Source: Prostheceraeus crozeri
Taxonomy: Eukaryota; Platyhelminthes; Polycladida; Euryleptidae
DNA length: 64,000 nt
Reading direction: 5' to 3'
Assembly (NCBI GenBank): GCA_907163375.1
Contig: CAJQUW010015400.1
Coordinates: 124,001-188,000 of the forward strand
Shown: positions 29,505-39,228 of the stretch, one piece after another
Position numbering within the stretch: position 1 is the first letter of the stretch
Layout of the letters: every line of letters begins with the position of its first letter
Notes under the pieces: model-generated
Databases searched by the model: none
What the model was told of the DNA's origin: nothing
The model's input: only the letters and a program-made list of their open reading frames with translations
Program-made: the position numbers and the translations under genes

Positions 29505-30332
29505 ATGGATAAAATTAGAGCTGATAATCAAAAAAGAATTAAACAATTAGAAGAGTTAATAAAACAAAGAAATATTATGAAAGAAAATCATCTTCAACAT
29601 AGAATGATAAAAGCTGGTATTCAATCTGATATGTTTGAAAAAATGCAGCAAACCGAGCAAGTAAAAACTGATTTTGAAAAAACTATGAAACCATTTAAAA
29701 CTCTTGAAAAAGAACTTACAAATAATGATAAACAAATTGATATAACAGATCCAGAGCACAAAACTATATTAGATGACTATGGATTACTAGAATCAAACAT
29801 TAATAAGAAATTACCAAAATCTATGCAATTTGAACATTCTATCTCATTTATAGATGGAAAAACAATACCTAGATTTTATCTCGGACAAAAAGAAATATTT
29901 CCACAACCTTTTCGAGGTTTAAGTTTTTCACCAGATAAATCTCCTTTTAATTTAGATAGAAATTTTGTTGATCTTTTAAGAGGAGCAGATTTAAATAATT
30001 ATGCTGTAGAAGATCTCATAAAATATAAAGCTATGTTAGATAGAGTTGGTGCAGTAAAATCTCTTAGACGTTATAAACAATTAGAAAATTTATTATCAAC
30101 GGGAGTTAAAGTAGGAAAAGGTTTATCTAAAAAACAGAAAACAGAAAAAACTGTATTCTTACCAGATGAACCACAAGAATTACTAAATAGATTAAATATT
30201 TTAATATCGGCAATAAAAGAAGGACATAATTCTAGTTTCAATGAAATTCATGCTATATTGAAAAGACTGTTAGAAAAGAAGATTCTAAATGAAGAGGATT
30301 ATAAAAGTGTAGCTGAAATATGTTGTTTCTAA
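29505..30332 (+). CDS. Polinton conserved protein of unknown function
   Basis: A 275-residue protein from the ATG at 29505, chosen because of TTTTAAAAATGG; the frame is open 22 codons further upstream. The N-terminal 100 residues are a charged coiled-coil-like region (KRIKQLEELIKQRN). A middle segment has aromatic and proline motifs (FYLGQKEIFPQPFRGLSF). A C-terminal helical domain starts near KTVFLPDEPQELLNRLNIL. The layout of N-terminal coiled coil plus a LPDEPQEL-type tail resembles unnamed proteins that accompany capsid genes in other Polintons, as far as I recall. It lies between the left unknown gene and the minor capsid gene, so a virion role is plausible but unproven. Confidence 0.65.
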   Translation: MDKIRADNQKRIKQLEELIKQRNIMKENHLQHRMIKAGIQSDMFEKMQQTEQVKTDFEKTMKPFKTLEKELTNNDKQIDITDPEHKTILDDYGLLESNINKKLPKSMQFEHSISFIDGKTIPRFYLGQKEIFPQPFRGLSFSPDKSPFNLDRNFVDLLRGADLNNYAVEDLIKYKAMLDRVGAVKSLRRYKQLENLLSTGVKVGKGLSKKQKTEKTVFLPDEPQELLNRLNILISAIKEGHNSSFNEIHAILKRLLEKKILNEEDYKSVAEICCF

Positions 30333-30449
30333 TTTTTATCTATGGTTTTTATTCATGATTTTTATCTATGATTTTTATCTATGATTTTTATCTATGATTT
30401 TTATCTACGATTTTTATCTATAATATTTATTCAAAATTTTAACTAAAAA
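30333..30449. repeat. 13-bp AT-rich minisatellite between two Polinton genes
   Basis: About six copies of GATTTTTATCTAT and close variants fill most of this spacer, ending just before the TAAAAAATG start of the minor capsid gene. No coding potential is visible. Confidence 0.8.
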
Positions 30450-31238
30450 ATGTGTTCAGCAGATTTGGACAAAATTAATAATCATTTAGAAAATCTAACA
30501 GAGATTTTGGGTTCATCAAAATTTAGTACGACGTTAAAAATTATAATAACTACTTCATCACACACTTGTAATTTAGAACCCATTCTACATTTGGAACAAA
30601 ATAAAAATTATCAAATTGCATTGACTAGTTTCTCTACATTTAACACTATTCAAAATGTTATAAAAGATGTGAATGATCAATTTAGATATTCTACTGATAA
30701 AGGCAAAACATGGAAAATAGTAACTTTTCTTCCTGGTTCTTACGAAGTTGAATCAATATCAAATGAAATTAAGAGACATTTAGGTATACCATTTAAAGAT
30801 AAGAAACAATTACATTTTGCAGTTGAACCGGCAGTCAATAAATTTTCTCTTACTTTAGACGAAAATCATCAAGTTGATTTCAATCATGATAGATCATTGT
30901 CAAAGCTATTAGGATTTAATAAACAAACTTATAGTCAAGGTTATCATTTAGGTGAGAAGATTCCAAAAATAACTGAAATAAATTCAATTGTTGTACATTG
31001 TGACATTATTGAAGGAGGATATATAAATGGTAAATTGTCAAATTTGATATTCAGTTTTCCAGCTTTTACTGTACCCTTTGGTTATAGATTAAATGTATTT
31101 CCCCAAACATTAATATATTTTCCTATTACAAGAAAAACTATTAACAACATTGGCATTAGAATCACTGATGAGAAAGGACAAGAAATAAATTTTGGAGGTG
31201 AAGAGATTATGATAGATCTTTTGGTTCGGGAGGTATAA
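30450..31238 (+). CDS. Polinton minor capsid protein (penton-like, single jelly roll)
   Basis: A 262-residue protein that would form the pentameric vertices of an icosahedral Polinton virion. Visible features are a beta-rich composition, SLSKLLGFNKQTYSQGYH near the middle, and the C-terminal stretch NIGIRITDEKGQEINFGGEE followed by IMIDLLVREV. The pattern of LGF, then I..TDE.GQ.I.F.GE and a final hydrophobic strand fits the minor capsid proteins of Polintons and virophages. The gene starts at TAAAAAATG and lies directly upstream of the packaging ATPase, a common pairing in this family. Identification rests on motif memory and context rather than alignment. Confidence 0.8.
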   Translation: MCSADLDKINNHLENLTEILGSSKFSTTLKIIITTSSHTCNLEPILHLEQNKNYQIALTSFSTFNTIQNVIKDVNDQFRYSTDKGKTWKIVTFLPGSYEVESISNEIKRHLGIPFKDKKQLHFAVEPAVNKFSLTLDENHQVDFNHDRSLSKLLGFNKQTYSQGYHLGEKIPKITEINSIVVHCDIIEGGYINGKLSNLIFSFPAFTVPFGYRLNVFPQTLIYFPITRKTINNIGIRITDEKGQEINFGGEEIMIDLLVREV

Positions 31239-31324
31239 ACTCCCACGCGAAGCTAGAGAAGTTTAATTTTCTTCTTCTTCTTTAAAAATAAAAATAAAAT
31301 AAAAATAAATTTTTTTATTAAAAA

Positions 31325-32092
31325 ATGAGTGAACTACCACCATTAAATAAAAAGAAACTCAAATTTAATCATCATCCAAATTTATCTAATAAAGTTTTGT
31401 CAGTTATTTGCGGAAGATCAGGTTGTGGAAAAACATATCTATTATTTAAAATTTTAACGATTCCAAATTTTTTGGATTATAAAAATCTTATAATTTATAC
31501 AACAACAGCAGAACAACCCGTCTATCAATTTTTAAAATATGGATTTGAAAATAATCTTAAAAAAACAGCAATTGCTTCATTATTCAAAGAATATGAAAAA
31601 TCTGAAGATGAAGAAGAAATAAGTTCGTGGTGTGAAGAAGCAGCAAAAAATAATCAGTTACTTGAATCCAATAAAAATAAGCATATAAGGATACAATTAA
31701 TAGATGATAGTGGTAATATGCAAGATCCTAGTAAACTAGATAAAACAATGAAACATTGTGTAATTTTTGATGATTGTGTTAATGATAGAAATCAGTCAGT
31801 TCAGAGAAATTATTTCACAAGAGGTAGACATAATAACTGTAGTGTTTTTTATTTAACACAAAGTATTTATTCATTAGACGGAAGTGTAATTAGAAAGAAT
31901 GCAAATATATTTATACTATTTGAAATAAATGCAAGAAACTTATGTGATTTGTTAAGAGATTTATGTGTAAGAAATAAAGATGAATTTAAACAATCGTGTA
32001 ACAATGCTTGGTCAAAAGATTATGGCTTCATTACAATTAATATTGATAAAAAAATTCATGATAGAGTTATCGAACAATTGTTCTCTGACTAG
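31325..32092 (+). CDS. Polinton genome-packaging ATPase (A32/FtsK-HerA type)
   Basis: A 255-residue P-loop ATPase expected to pump element DNA into capsids. Walker A is GRSGCGKT at residues 30-37, preceded by a hydrophobic strand (VLSVIC). Walker B is VIFDD at about residues 146-150. A sensor-like polar strand follows at SVFYLTQS. The order and spacing fit the poxvirus A32-like packaging ATPases found in Polintons, virophages and giant viruses. The start has the TAAAAAATG context. The gene follows the minor capsid gene by about 86 bp and is followed at once by three stacked GC-rich hairpins. It reads as one whole frame. Confidence 0.9.
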   Translation: MSELPPLNKKKLKFNHHPNLSNKVLSVICGRSGCGKTYLLFKILTIPNFLDYKNLIIYTTTAEQPVYQFLKYGFENNLKKTAIASLFKEYEKSEDEEEISSWCEEAAKNNQLLESNKNKHIRIQLIDDSGNMQDPSKLDKTMKHCVIFDDCVNDRNQSVQRNYFTRGRHNNCSVFYLTQSIYSLDGSVIRKNANIFILFEINARNLCDLLRDLCVRNKDEFKQSCNNAWSKDYGFITINIDKKIHDRVIEQLFSD

Positions 32093-32128
32093 GCTTCGCC
32101 TCGAGGGGCTTCGCCCCGACTGAAAGTC
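32092..32128. repeat. Three stacked triloop hairpins after the ATPase gene
   Basis: Three perfect palindromes follow one another: GGC-TTC-GCC (32092-32100), GGGGC-TTC-GCCCC (32105-32117) and GACT-GAA-AGTC (32118-32128). They stand out against AT-rich surroundings. Their position directly after the stop codon and before the oppositely oriented polymerase would suit a transcript-end structure, but they belong to a family that also sits inside genes. Confidence 0.85.
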
Positions 32129-32242
32129 GATAGAACATTTGTTTACCGAGTGATAAAAAAATATACAAATATAGTGTTATAATATTTTATTATTTTTTAT
32201 TTTATGTATATATCAAATTTGTCTATCTTAGAAATTAGAAAA

Positions 32243-35200
32243 TTAAAAAGGTGAAGTAGTTATTCCATCAGGTAAAATTTTTCTTTTATCATCAAATGGA
32301 TCTAATGCTAATTTATGTTCTTCTTTTAAATACATTTTATGTTTCTTTGAATTAAGTCTATAATTACATGCTGTTTTTATTTCATTATTAAATAATACAT
32401 TTTTATAATCTTGAAATGTTATTTGATTAGCCGCTGATGCCTTTGAAATTCCTTTTAATGTTTTATGTGTTTTAATATTATTAGTTGTGTTATAACAATA
32501 ACATTTAGATTTTAAAAATATAGCTTCTGTTATGAAATCTTCATTTCCTTCTAATTCATCTTTTACTTTACATAAATCAGAAGGATGAATGATATCTTTT
32601 ATTTTATCTATTTCTTCATCAAGTGTAGAATTATACGGTATTGTTAATTCTAAGAAAACAGAATCGGTATCTGTAAAGTGTAATTTATAGTTTTTGCCGT
32701 AAGCAGGTGCTAAATAATCATATATAAATCTATACATAAATAGTTTAGCTAATTCTAATATAGTGAATTCTATAAAATTAAACTTATCATGTTTTACGCT
32801 GATTCGACGTAAATGTACAGCACATAGTTCATCACTAAATCTAGTAGTTCTTTTATATGTAGGTTTCCTTGTTAAATTTTGAAACCTATCTTTATCATAA
32901 ACTATTTCAATATTTTGTCTATTACGCACATTTTCTAAAGTCTTACCATAAAATGCATTATTCATTAATTTGAAGAACACGTTTCCAAAATCATCTTTAT
33001 TTCTTTTAGCTATTTTACGTTTTTCAATATTGAACTCTATATAATCTTTTAACCACCTAGATTTTCTATACACTAGTTTCCGGTGAATTTTTGTGAGAAT
33101 CATTCCATGATCTAAATACCAATCTAGCATTCTTCCTTCAACAACATACTTTCCTTTATTGCTTTGTGTTAACATAAGTTTTTTTGTTGGTCTGTATTTC
33201 TTAGGAATTATAGATTTTTGATAATCTGAAAAATCTTCTATATTGGGAATTTTGTTTTCGGGACAGAAAGGAAAATATTTTGTTTTATCTTTTATTTCAT
33301 CAGGATATACTAAATCAACTTCATATATATAACCATGATTATAATTTCCATCATATGTTTTTTGATAATCAAGAATATTACACCATGACATTTCACCTGT
33401 TGGTAATTCTTGTATCATGCAAGAAGAATATAAGCTATTAAAATCATAATATAACAAATAGTTTTCTCTCATGAATTCATCAATTGCATTTTCACGTTCT
33501 ACTCCTTCTCGTTTCGTTCGAAAAATTTCTAATATTTTTTCTTTTTCTTCTGGAGATAAAGGTTTCATTATTCCATATTCTTGTGGATTTACTTTCTTAT
33601 TGTAACATTTAACATATCTATCACCTAAAACTGATGAAACTCCACCTCTAATCCCAGATTCAAAAAATAATAATTTATCATATGTATTTTCTTTATAATG
33701 TTTAAGTTTAACGGACTTTGTCCTAGAGCCATCGGCTTGAACATTTGTATGTTTTAATCCTGCTAACCATGTTAAACCTGGTGTAGAATAACAATAACAT
33801 GGATCTATTCCGTAATATTCTAAACACATATCACGAAAGTTTTCAAAAAGATCAGCAAGGATTAATACATCTATCTGAAGATATTTCATTGTATAATCAT
33901 ACATTGTTCTACAATTTAACTCTCTCCAATTTTTTTCAGCTTCTGCATAGTCTTCTTCAGATAATTGTGATTGTTTTAATGTTGATGTAAATTTATTTAT
34001 TGGAGGAAGTTGTTTTTCTTCCATAATTTCATTCACAGAATTAAAATCTCCAGTCAAACCAGTCTTTGACTATGAACCACAGGTTAAATATTCATACGGA
34101 AATATGCCTTTTAAAGGTTTTAAATTATATTTATTTAATATTTTACATTGTTCAGGTTTCAAAGTTTTTCCCATAACATCTAATGAATAAGGAGTAAAAA
34201 ATCTAAATGCATCTAAAATTCTAATACAACCTAATTGCATTGAAAAATATTCTTCTTCTGTTTTACATAGTACATTTATTTGTTGTTGTTGTAATTTTTC
34301 AGATGAAAATAAATCTTTCATTACTAGATGGAAATCATATTTAGAACCATTGTAGAAATATAAAGGAACAAAGTTATATTTAAATTTATTAGCATTAAGA
34401 TTACAAGAATTATGTGCTGCACCTCTATATAATCCATTTAGATGATCATGATCTTTTACTTTGTCGGCAGAGCCGTCGCTTCGCTTGTCAAGATATCTAC
34501 CTCTGCCATTTTTATAATTTTTGTAAATTCTTTTCCACAGTAATAACAATTTGTTTCATTAACAAAATTAATTTTTTCTTCATCCGTTAATGGCATCATT
34601 GGTATATTTGTTTCAAGCAATTGTGAAAAATAATTTTGTAATTCTTCTACTTTCTTTGTAAACATTTCTGAACTATCTTCACCATAGTATTGATAATATT
34701 CTGATTTAAATAATTCAGGATAATTTGAATGAATGTACATTCCCCAACATAATGGTTTTTGTTCAAATAAATATTTTTCTTTACTTTGTTCAGCTGCACT
34801 TTTTTCAGAATTATCATTTTCAGAATCGGGCAAAGCCCTGGATTTTTCCGTTCGATTTTGTGTCATATTAACATTATATGCTTCAAAATCACAATAAATA
34901 GTAAAGGGTACTTTATTTTTGAAATACCATTTATTGTATTCTAAATAATCACCTTTAGGAAAAGTATTTTCAACTGCTTCATTTTGTTGACAATTCTCCA
35001 AATGTCTATTCATTTCTTCTTTAGTTCTAAAACTTGTCATACATTGAAGACAAGGAAAATTTGTATTATCTGAAGTTTTTGTATATATAGAAACATCTTT
35101 ACACAATATAAAATGACCCTGATAATATAAAATATTCGCTTGTGCTGGTTGTTTTGTTTGTTTTAATTTTTCAAATTTATCTTTATTTATTTCATTTGTT

Positions 35201-36735
35201 TCATCAATTTGTCTTTGTAAATCTTTTTCAGACTGTTGATAATTTTGATTGAATATTTTCAGCTGTTGTTCATATTCATTATTATATTGTTCTTTACATT
35301 GTTGTTGACATTTTTTTAAACATTCATTTAATTCTTTATTTTCTTCATTATTTAATTCTTTATTGTCTTTATTTAATTCTTGAATCGTTTCTATCTTATT
35401 TTGATATTTATGGCCATATTCTTGTACTAATATTTTTGTTTGTTGTTGATAATCTGTTTTACATTTTTGTAAACTTTCATTTAAATTTTGTAATTTTTGT
35501 TGATATTCTAAAGATAAAGATAGATAATCGGAATTATAATCATAATTATAATTACGTCCTTTATAATTATTATGATTAATCATTATTGGTGATAGTGTTT
35601 TAACAATTTGAAATTTTTCAGTACATACTATATTTCCTTGGTAAAAAATATTATGATGCATGTAATTTCCTCTATCATTATATACTATTTCTGATTGACA
35701 TAAATTTTTATTATTCAAATAAAATTTTTTTGAATCTGAGTAAAGTGGAGTAATTTTACCAATAGAAACATAATTCACATTTAATTCAAAAACATTTACT
35801 TCTATTAAATTTTTATTCTTTTTATGAAACTTTATTAACCTATTATAATCATATGGAAATTCATGTAAGCCATCAGAGAGATCAAATTCCTTTATGTATT
35901 CTTCTTTATTTTAATGACTTAGTCTCTCTTTGTGATATTCTGCAGGATGTAAATGTGCTATAATACTCCACAGAAAACAATAATCATCTTCATTTTTTAT
36001 GTTGATTATTTGTGGTGAACTGAAAGGTAAAGGAACATAACTACCACCAGTATTATTTTTATATTTATCAATTACTATTTTCTTAGATAGTATTTTAACA
36101 AATCTCCAACCAGATTCACGTAACTGGGCTTCAATTATACAATTTTCTAATTTAAGTATCATTTGTTCAAATATGGGTTGTATATCATTTACATTATGAA
36201 TTTCTTGTGAATTTGTAAAATGTCCTTGTAGTATTTCTTCAGGAATTCCATCAGGTCCATTTTTTGTATAAAGTACTTCTACATTCATATAACATTTGAA
36301 AGATTTCTTAAATATTTTGAAAAAGTTTTTTAATACATTATAAAAAGTTTCATCGGTCTCATTATGTTCAACCGATTCATTAAATAAATATTTTATATCT
36401 GTTACCGCTTCATCGGTTTTTTTAGTTTCATCAAACTCATCTATTTCGTTAAATTCATCAGTATCGCTAAATAAATATATTCCATCTGGTACATGTTCAT
36501 TTTCACTATTAAAAACTTTTTTATATTCCGAATGTGAATAATCATCAAACATTTTTTTAACTTTTATATCAGTAGGTAATGTTTCTAGATAGTTTTTATA
36601 ACTATCTAATTTTAATATATTTCCTTCATCAACTGGTTCTACATTTTGTAAATGCAATTTACTATTTAAATGAGATTGATAACTTCTTTTTGTTTGCAAC
36701 TTTTTTTTACATAAGTTACAATAAAAATTGGTATT
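32243..36735 (-). pseudogene. Polinton protein-primed DNA polymerase B region
   Basis: This is the largest part of the element and would replicate it by protein priming. Reading on the reverse strand from the right: a C2H2-like finger (CNLCKKKL with SHLNSKLH, about 36670-36735); the N-terminal domain with YCFLWSIIAHLHPAEYH, typical of Polinton polymerases; then a long glutamine- and lysine-rich coiled-coil spacer. The exonuclease motifs follow: TIYCDFEAYN and, further on, MKYLQIDVLILADLFENF. The polymerase motifs are YYDFNSLYSS (A), FKLMNNAFYGKT (B) and HFTDTDSVFLEL (C). The order is that of family B polymerases of the protein-primed type. The region is broken. It contains two of the element's GC-rich mini-palindromes (34465-34475 and 34828-34838). 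Confidence 0.93.
34818..34860 (-). repeat. Mini-palindrome insert decoded as RTEKSRALPDSE
   Basis: The core stem is GGGC-AAA-GCCC at 34828-34838, flanked by a CGAACGGAAAAATCC-type arm on the reverse strand. It matches a second copy at about 37497-37530 in another gene. It lies inside polymerase-region coding sequence, between polar segments, and reads in the protein frame. Confidence 0.8.
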
Positions 36736-36900
36736 TTCTATTTTTTTATTTTTTAAGGAAAAAATTGTGTTTTAATTTTAGATATAGACATTCTAATAAC
36801 AAGGTCTTGAGAGTTATTATATATTATTATATATTTCACGTTCTTTAGTTATTTTATTTTCTTTATCATATTAAGTTTAATCATATTAAGTTTTATCATA
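36736..36900. other. AT-rich spacer between polymerase region and reverse-strand unknown gene
   Basis: The right part holds a short direct repeat of ATCATATTAAGTTT (about 36867-36905), which runs into the end of the neighbouring reverse-strand gene. Nothing else is recognisable. Confidence 0.5.
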
Positions 36901-37605
36901 TTAAGTTTTATCATATAACGTTTTATCAAAAGATAATTTAAATTTATTTTCACTAACTATTGATTCTTCATCATCATAAATTGATTCTTCATCATCATCA
37001 TCAATTACACTTTTTGGAATTGGATACCATTCTCTTATTGGAATATCTAACTCTAAATTACATCTTTTATCTGATAATAATATAATAGAGAAAAATATTG
37101 GTCTTTGTTCTCTTTTGGAAAATTTAATAACACCACCATAATCTGAATCACTTTTAGTTTTTATTAAAGATGATAAAATTTTAAATTGATTAGATGTAAA
37201 TCCTAATTTAAATTTTGTAGACCCGACACATAGTTGTCGAACAGTATCTTCAACTATACCACCATTATTATTTTCAATTGTAAGAAAATGAAATTTAGAT
37301 AAATTTTGATTATATGTAGTATTAATATCATGTACATCAGTATGAGATATAAATTTTTCTTCACTTAAATTTTTATAATTACTAATATTTTTATAATCTT
37401 TCTTACCATTTACATCATTTTCAGATGTTTCAGAATCATCATCTATATTATCATCATCTATATTATTATCATCATTATTATCATAAGATTCTTTAAGATC
37501 GGGCAAAGCCTTAGAACCTTCGGTTCGTTTATTATGATTATGATTATGGACATTGTTAATAGTATAAGGTGTTGTCCACATATAAATTTTTTCTTGTTGA
37601 GCCAT
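36901..37605 (-). CDS. Polinton unknown acidic protein
   Basis: A 234-residue frame. The N-terminal third is low-complexity (HNHNHN, then a D/N-rich acidic stretch NIDDDNIDDD) and carries the decoded mini-palindrome RTEGSKALPD. The rest looks globular: KFHFLTIENNNGG, KFKLGFTSNQFKILSSLI, PIFFSIILLSDKRCNLELDI. A second acidic run precedes the C terminus. I do not recognise it. The alternation of amphipathic helices and strands is faintly like a sliding-clamp domain, which would make sense beside a polymerase. That is only a guess. It adjoins the next reverse-strand gene with no spacer. Confidence 0.5.
   Translation of the reverse strand: MAQQEKIYMWTTPYTINNVHNHNHNKRTEGSKALPDLKESYDNNDDNNIDDDNIDDDSETSENDVNGKKDYKNISNYKNLSEEKFISHTDVHDINTTYNQNLSKFHFLTIENNNGGIVEDTVRQLCVGSTKFKLGFTSNQFKILSSLIKTKSDSDYGGVIKFSKREQRPIFFSIILLSDKRCNLELDIPIREWYPIPKSVIDDDDEESIYDDEESIVSENKFKLSFDKTLYDKT
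37497..37530 (-). repeat. Mini-palindrome insert decoded as RTEGSKALPDL
   Basis: Two stems lie side by side: GGC-AAA-GCC (37502-37510) and GAACC-TTC-GGTTC (37514-37526). The reverse strand reads GGCTTTGCCCGAT, as does the copy at 34818-34860. It is related to the intergenic GGCTTTAGCCGATC units at 39272-39406. It is translated in frame within a low-complexity segment, where an insertion would be tolerated. Confidence 0.85.
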
Positions 37606-38263
37606 TTATGTAAGATTTTAATAAATTAATATTTAAATTGGAATACAATCCTATATATGTATCATCATCATATCTTTGCGGCATTTCTAATGTTTCTTGT
37701 TTATAAATTGTATCTCTATAATATACTTGACATAATAATTCTTCGTTATGCTTTTTACTCTCTATGTGAATGTTATATTGATTTTGATCGTCAACAAATA
37801 ATCTAATTTTTTCCTTTGAGAAAGATTTTAATTTTTTAACTAACTCTTTAATATTGATATAATTAATAATTTTAGTTTCTATCCAATCAGTATTACTAAT
37901 TGGTAATACTGCTCTAATAAAACCATAAACATTATTATGACCAATAATAACCATATTTTCTTTATTTAATTCAACATAAGCTACATCATTATATTTGCTT
38001 ACAATCTCCATAAATTTTATAAACGGGTCTCCTGGAAATAAACAATAGTTAGTTTCTATAGAAGGTAAACCTTTTGTTTGTTCTCTAAATATTTCGGCTT
38101 GTAATTGAAATAAAATATTAACATCTATACATGGATTTGTAATAGTATTATTATTATTATTATTATTATCAAAACATTTATTTCCAAATCCCGTTGATCT
38201 CGTCGAATAAAAAGAACAGGATGATGCGGACGAATATAATTTTTTTAAATTTGCTTTATCCAT
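37556..38263 (-). CDS. Polinton unknown protein next to the polymerase
   Basis: A 235-residue frame starting at an ATG preceded on its strand by TAAAAATAAAAAA. The N terminus is serine-rich with a run of seven asparagines. A globular part follows: DPFIKFMEIVSKYNDVAYVEL, NMVIIGHNNVYGFIRAVLPI, INIKELVKKLKSFSKEKIRLF. I do not recognise the family. Possibilities include a DNA-replication accessory factor (weak sliding-clamp-like cadence) or a lineage-specific virion protein. It is divergent from the forward virion cluster, whose first start lies 75 bp away, so the two directions probably share a promoter region. Confidence 0.5.
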   Translation of the reverse strand: MDKANLKKLYSSASSCSFYSTRSTGFGNKCFDNNNNNNNTITNPCIDVNILFQLQAEIFREQTKGLPSIETNYCLFPGDPFIKFMEIVSKYNDVAYVELNKENMVIIGHNNVYGFIRAVLPISNTDWIETKIINYINIKELVKKLKSFSKEKIRLFVDDQNQYNIHIESKKHNEELLCQVYYRDTIYKQETLEMPQRYDDDTYIGLYSNLNINLLKSYINGSTRKNLYVDNTLYY

Positions 38264-38338
38264 TTTTTTATTTTTATTAGAAAAAAATTTATTTTTTTAT
38301 TTTTATTAGAAAAATTTTTATTTTTTTATTGTTAAAAA
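38264..38338. promoter_or_regulatory. Divergent intergenic region with AT-rich duplication
   Basis: A 75-bp spacer between oppositely transcribed genes, made of two near-copies of a 28-bp T-rich unit containing TTTTTATTAGAAAAA. It directly precedes start codons on both strands, so it is the best candidate for a bidirectional promoter. No named promoter motif is recognised beyond the shared A-rich start context. Confidence 0.45.
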
Positions 38339-38692
38339 ATGATGTTACCAAATGTTGGTGGAGGTGCATATATCCCGAATAATCGTGAATTAGAAATAGA
38401 GATAGAAAATTATATCATGAAAACTGGAGACGTTTTATCTGGTCCATTGCATCTTTCTTTTCTTCCGCAACAAAATACAGAGTTAACAAATAAACAATAT
38501 GTTGATACACAAATCAATGACTTAAAAGAAAAATATATAAACGATGTTTTGGTTCCACTGATGAATGAATTAAAGTTGCTTAAACTTAATGGCAAATCAT
38601 TAAACGAAAAATTATTAAAACTTGATAAAAAGGATAGAGAGCTAGAAGCAGATATAGCAAAACTTTTTAAAAAGATTTCAGAACAATCATAA
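38339..38692 (+). CDS. Fibre-like protein with phage-tail-fibre-type motif
   Basis: A 117-residue protein. After a glycine-containing N terminus (NVGGGAYIPNN), residues of about 28-57 read MKTGDVLSGPLHLSF, then TELTNKQYVD. This fits the pattern GDxMxGPLxL...P...TNKxYVD found in bacteriophage tail-fibre and receptor-binding proteins. The C-terminal half (KLLKLNGKSLNEKLLKLDKK) is a coiled coil, as in trimeric fibres. It starts at TAAAAAATG, opens the forward virion cluster and is followed by a second coiled-coil gene. A receptor-binding or vertex-fibre role is inferred from the motif and context. The short length argues for a small or partial fibre. Confidence 0.65.
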   Translation: MMLPNVGGGAYIPNNRELEIEIENYIMKTGDVLSGPLHLSFLPQQNTELTNKQYVDTQINDLKEKYINDVLVPLMNELKLLKLNGKSLNEKLLKLDKKDRELEADIAKLFKKISEQS

Positions 38693-38756
38693 AATTTTAA
38701 TATTACTTTCTTTAAATTTAAAATCTGCAGTCATTAAAAATAAACATCAGATAAAA

Positions 38757-39228
38757 ATGTTAAAAGAACAATTAGAAGATGAAATAGAAAAACTACCTGA
38801 AAGAATTTTAAAAAATTTAAAGCAGTTACAAACTACATTCCAAAAAAGTGTTGATGAATTGAGTTCTAAAATTACTCAACAAATGAAAAAGATGAATAGA
38901 ATAATAAATGAAGTAAACTCACTTAATCAAAAAGTTGATAAAATGAAAACTCTTAAAATCAATTTAGAAAATGAATTAAAGTAAAATTTACAAGAAAACT
39001 CTAAAGAAAATAAAGAACAGTTAGATGCTGTTAAAAGACAATTAGATGTTCTTAAAATTAAGTTAAATGCACTTAAAACGGCATTGAAGATTAATCAGCA
39101 GAAAATGCAAGTTAATAGAAAAGAAATTAAAGTACATCACACGCTGCTTGACGCAATCGATAAAGTGCAACAGTCAATTAATAAAGTTATCTCGAAGTTG
39201 TTGTCCATTCACGAACGTAAATCTTGAT
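38757..39228 (+). pseudogene. Polinton coiled-coil protein region
   Basis: The region starts at ATAAAAATG and encodes almost pure heptad-rich helix (KLPERILKNLKQLQTTFQKS, MKKMNRIINEVNSLNQKVDK). Coding-like sequence of the same lysine-, leucine- and glutamine-rich type continues to about 39228. No catalytic or membrane motif is visible. It follows the fibre-like gene and could be a shaft or scaffold partner. That role is inferred from coiled-coil content and position only. The region is interrupted. Confidence 0.5.

Noticed and set aside
29556-29759. Reverse-strand frames opposite Polinton genes (e.g. 29556-29759, 38410-38595, 39727-39954, 40878-41162, 43231-43515)
   Set aside because: They are hydrophobic shadows of the A-rich sense strand, without the shared start context or any recognisable motif.
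33799-33990. Short forward frame within the polymerase region
   Set aside because: It lies opposite well-supported polymerase coding sequence and has no motif or start context.
38496-38518. Resemblance of the fibre-like protein's VDTQINDL to the satellite translation IDTQIDT
   Set aside because: The match is about 7 residues in a coiled-coil-prone, T/Q/I/D-rich context, and the DNA differs at many third positions. Descent of the satellite from the gene is not supported.
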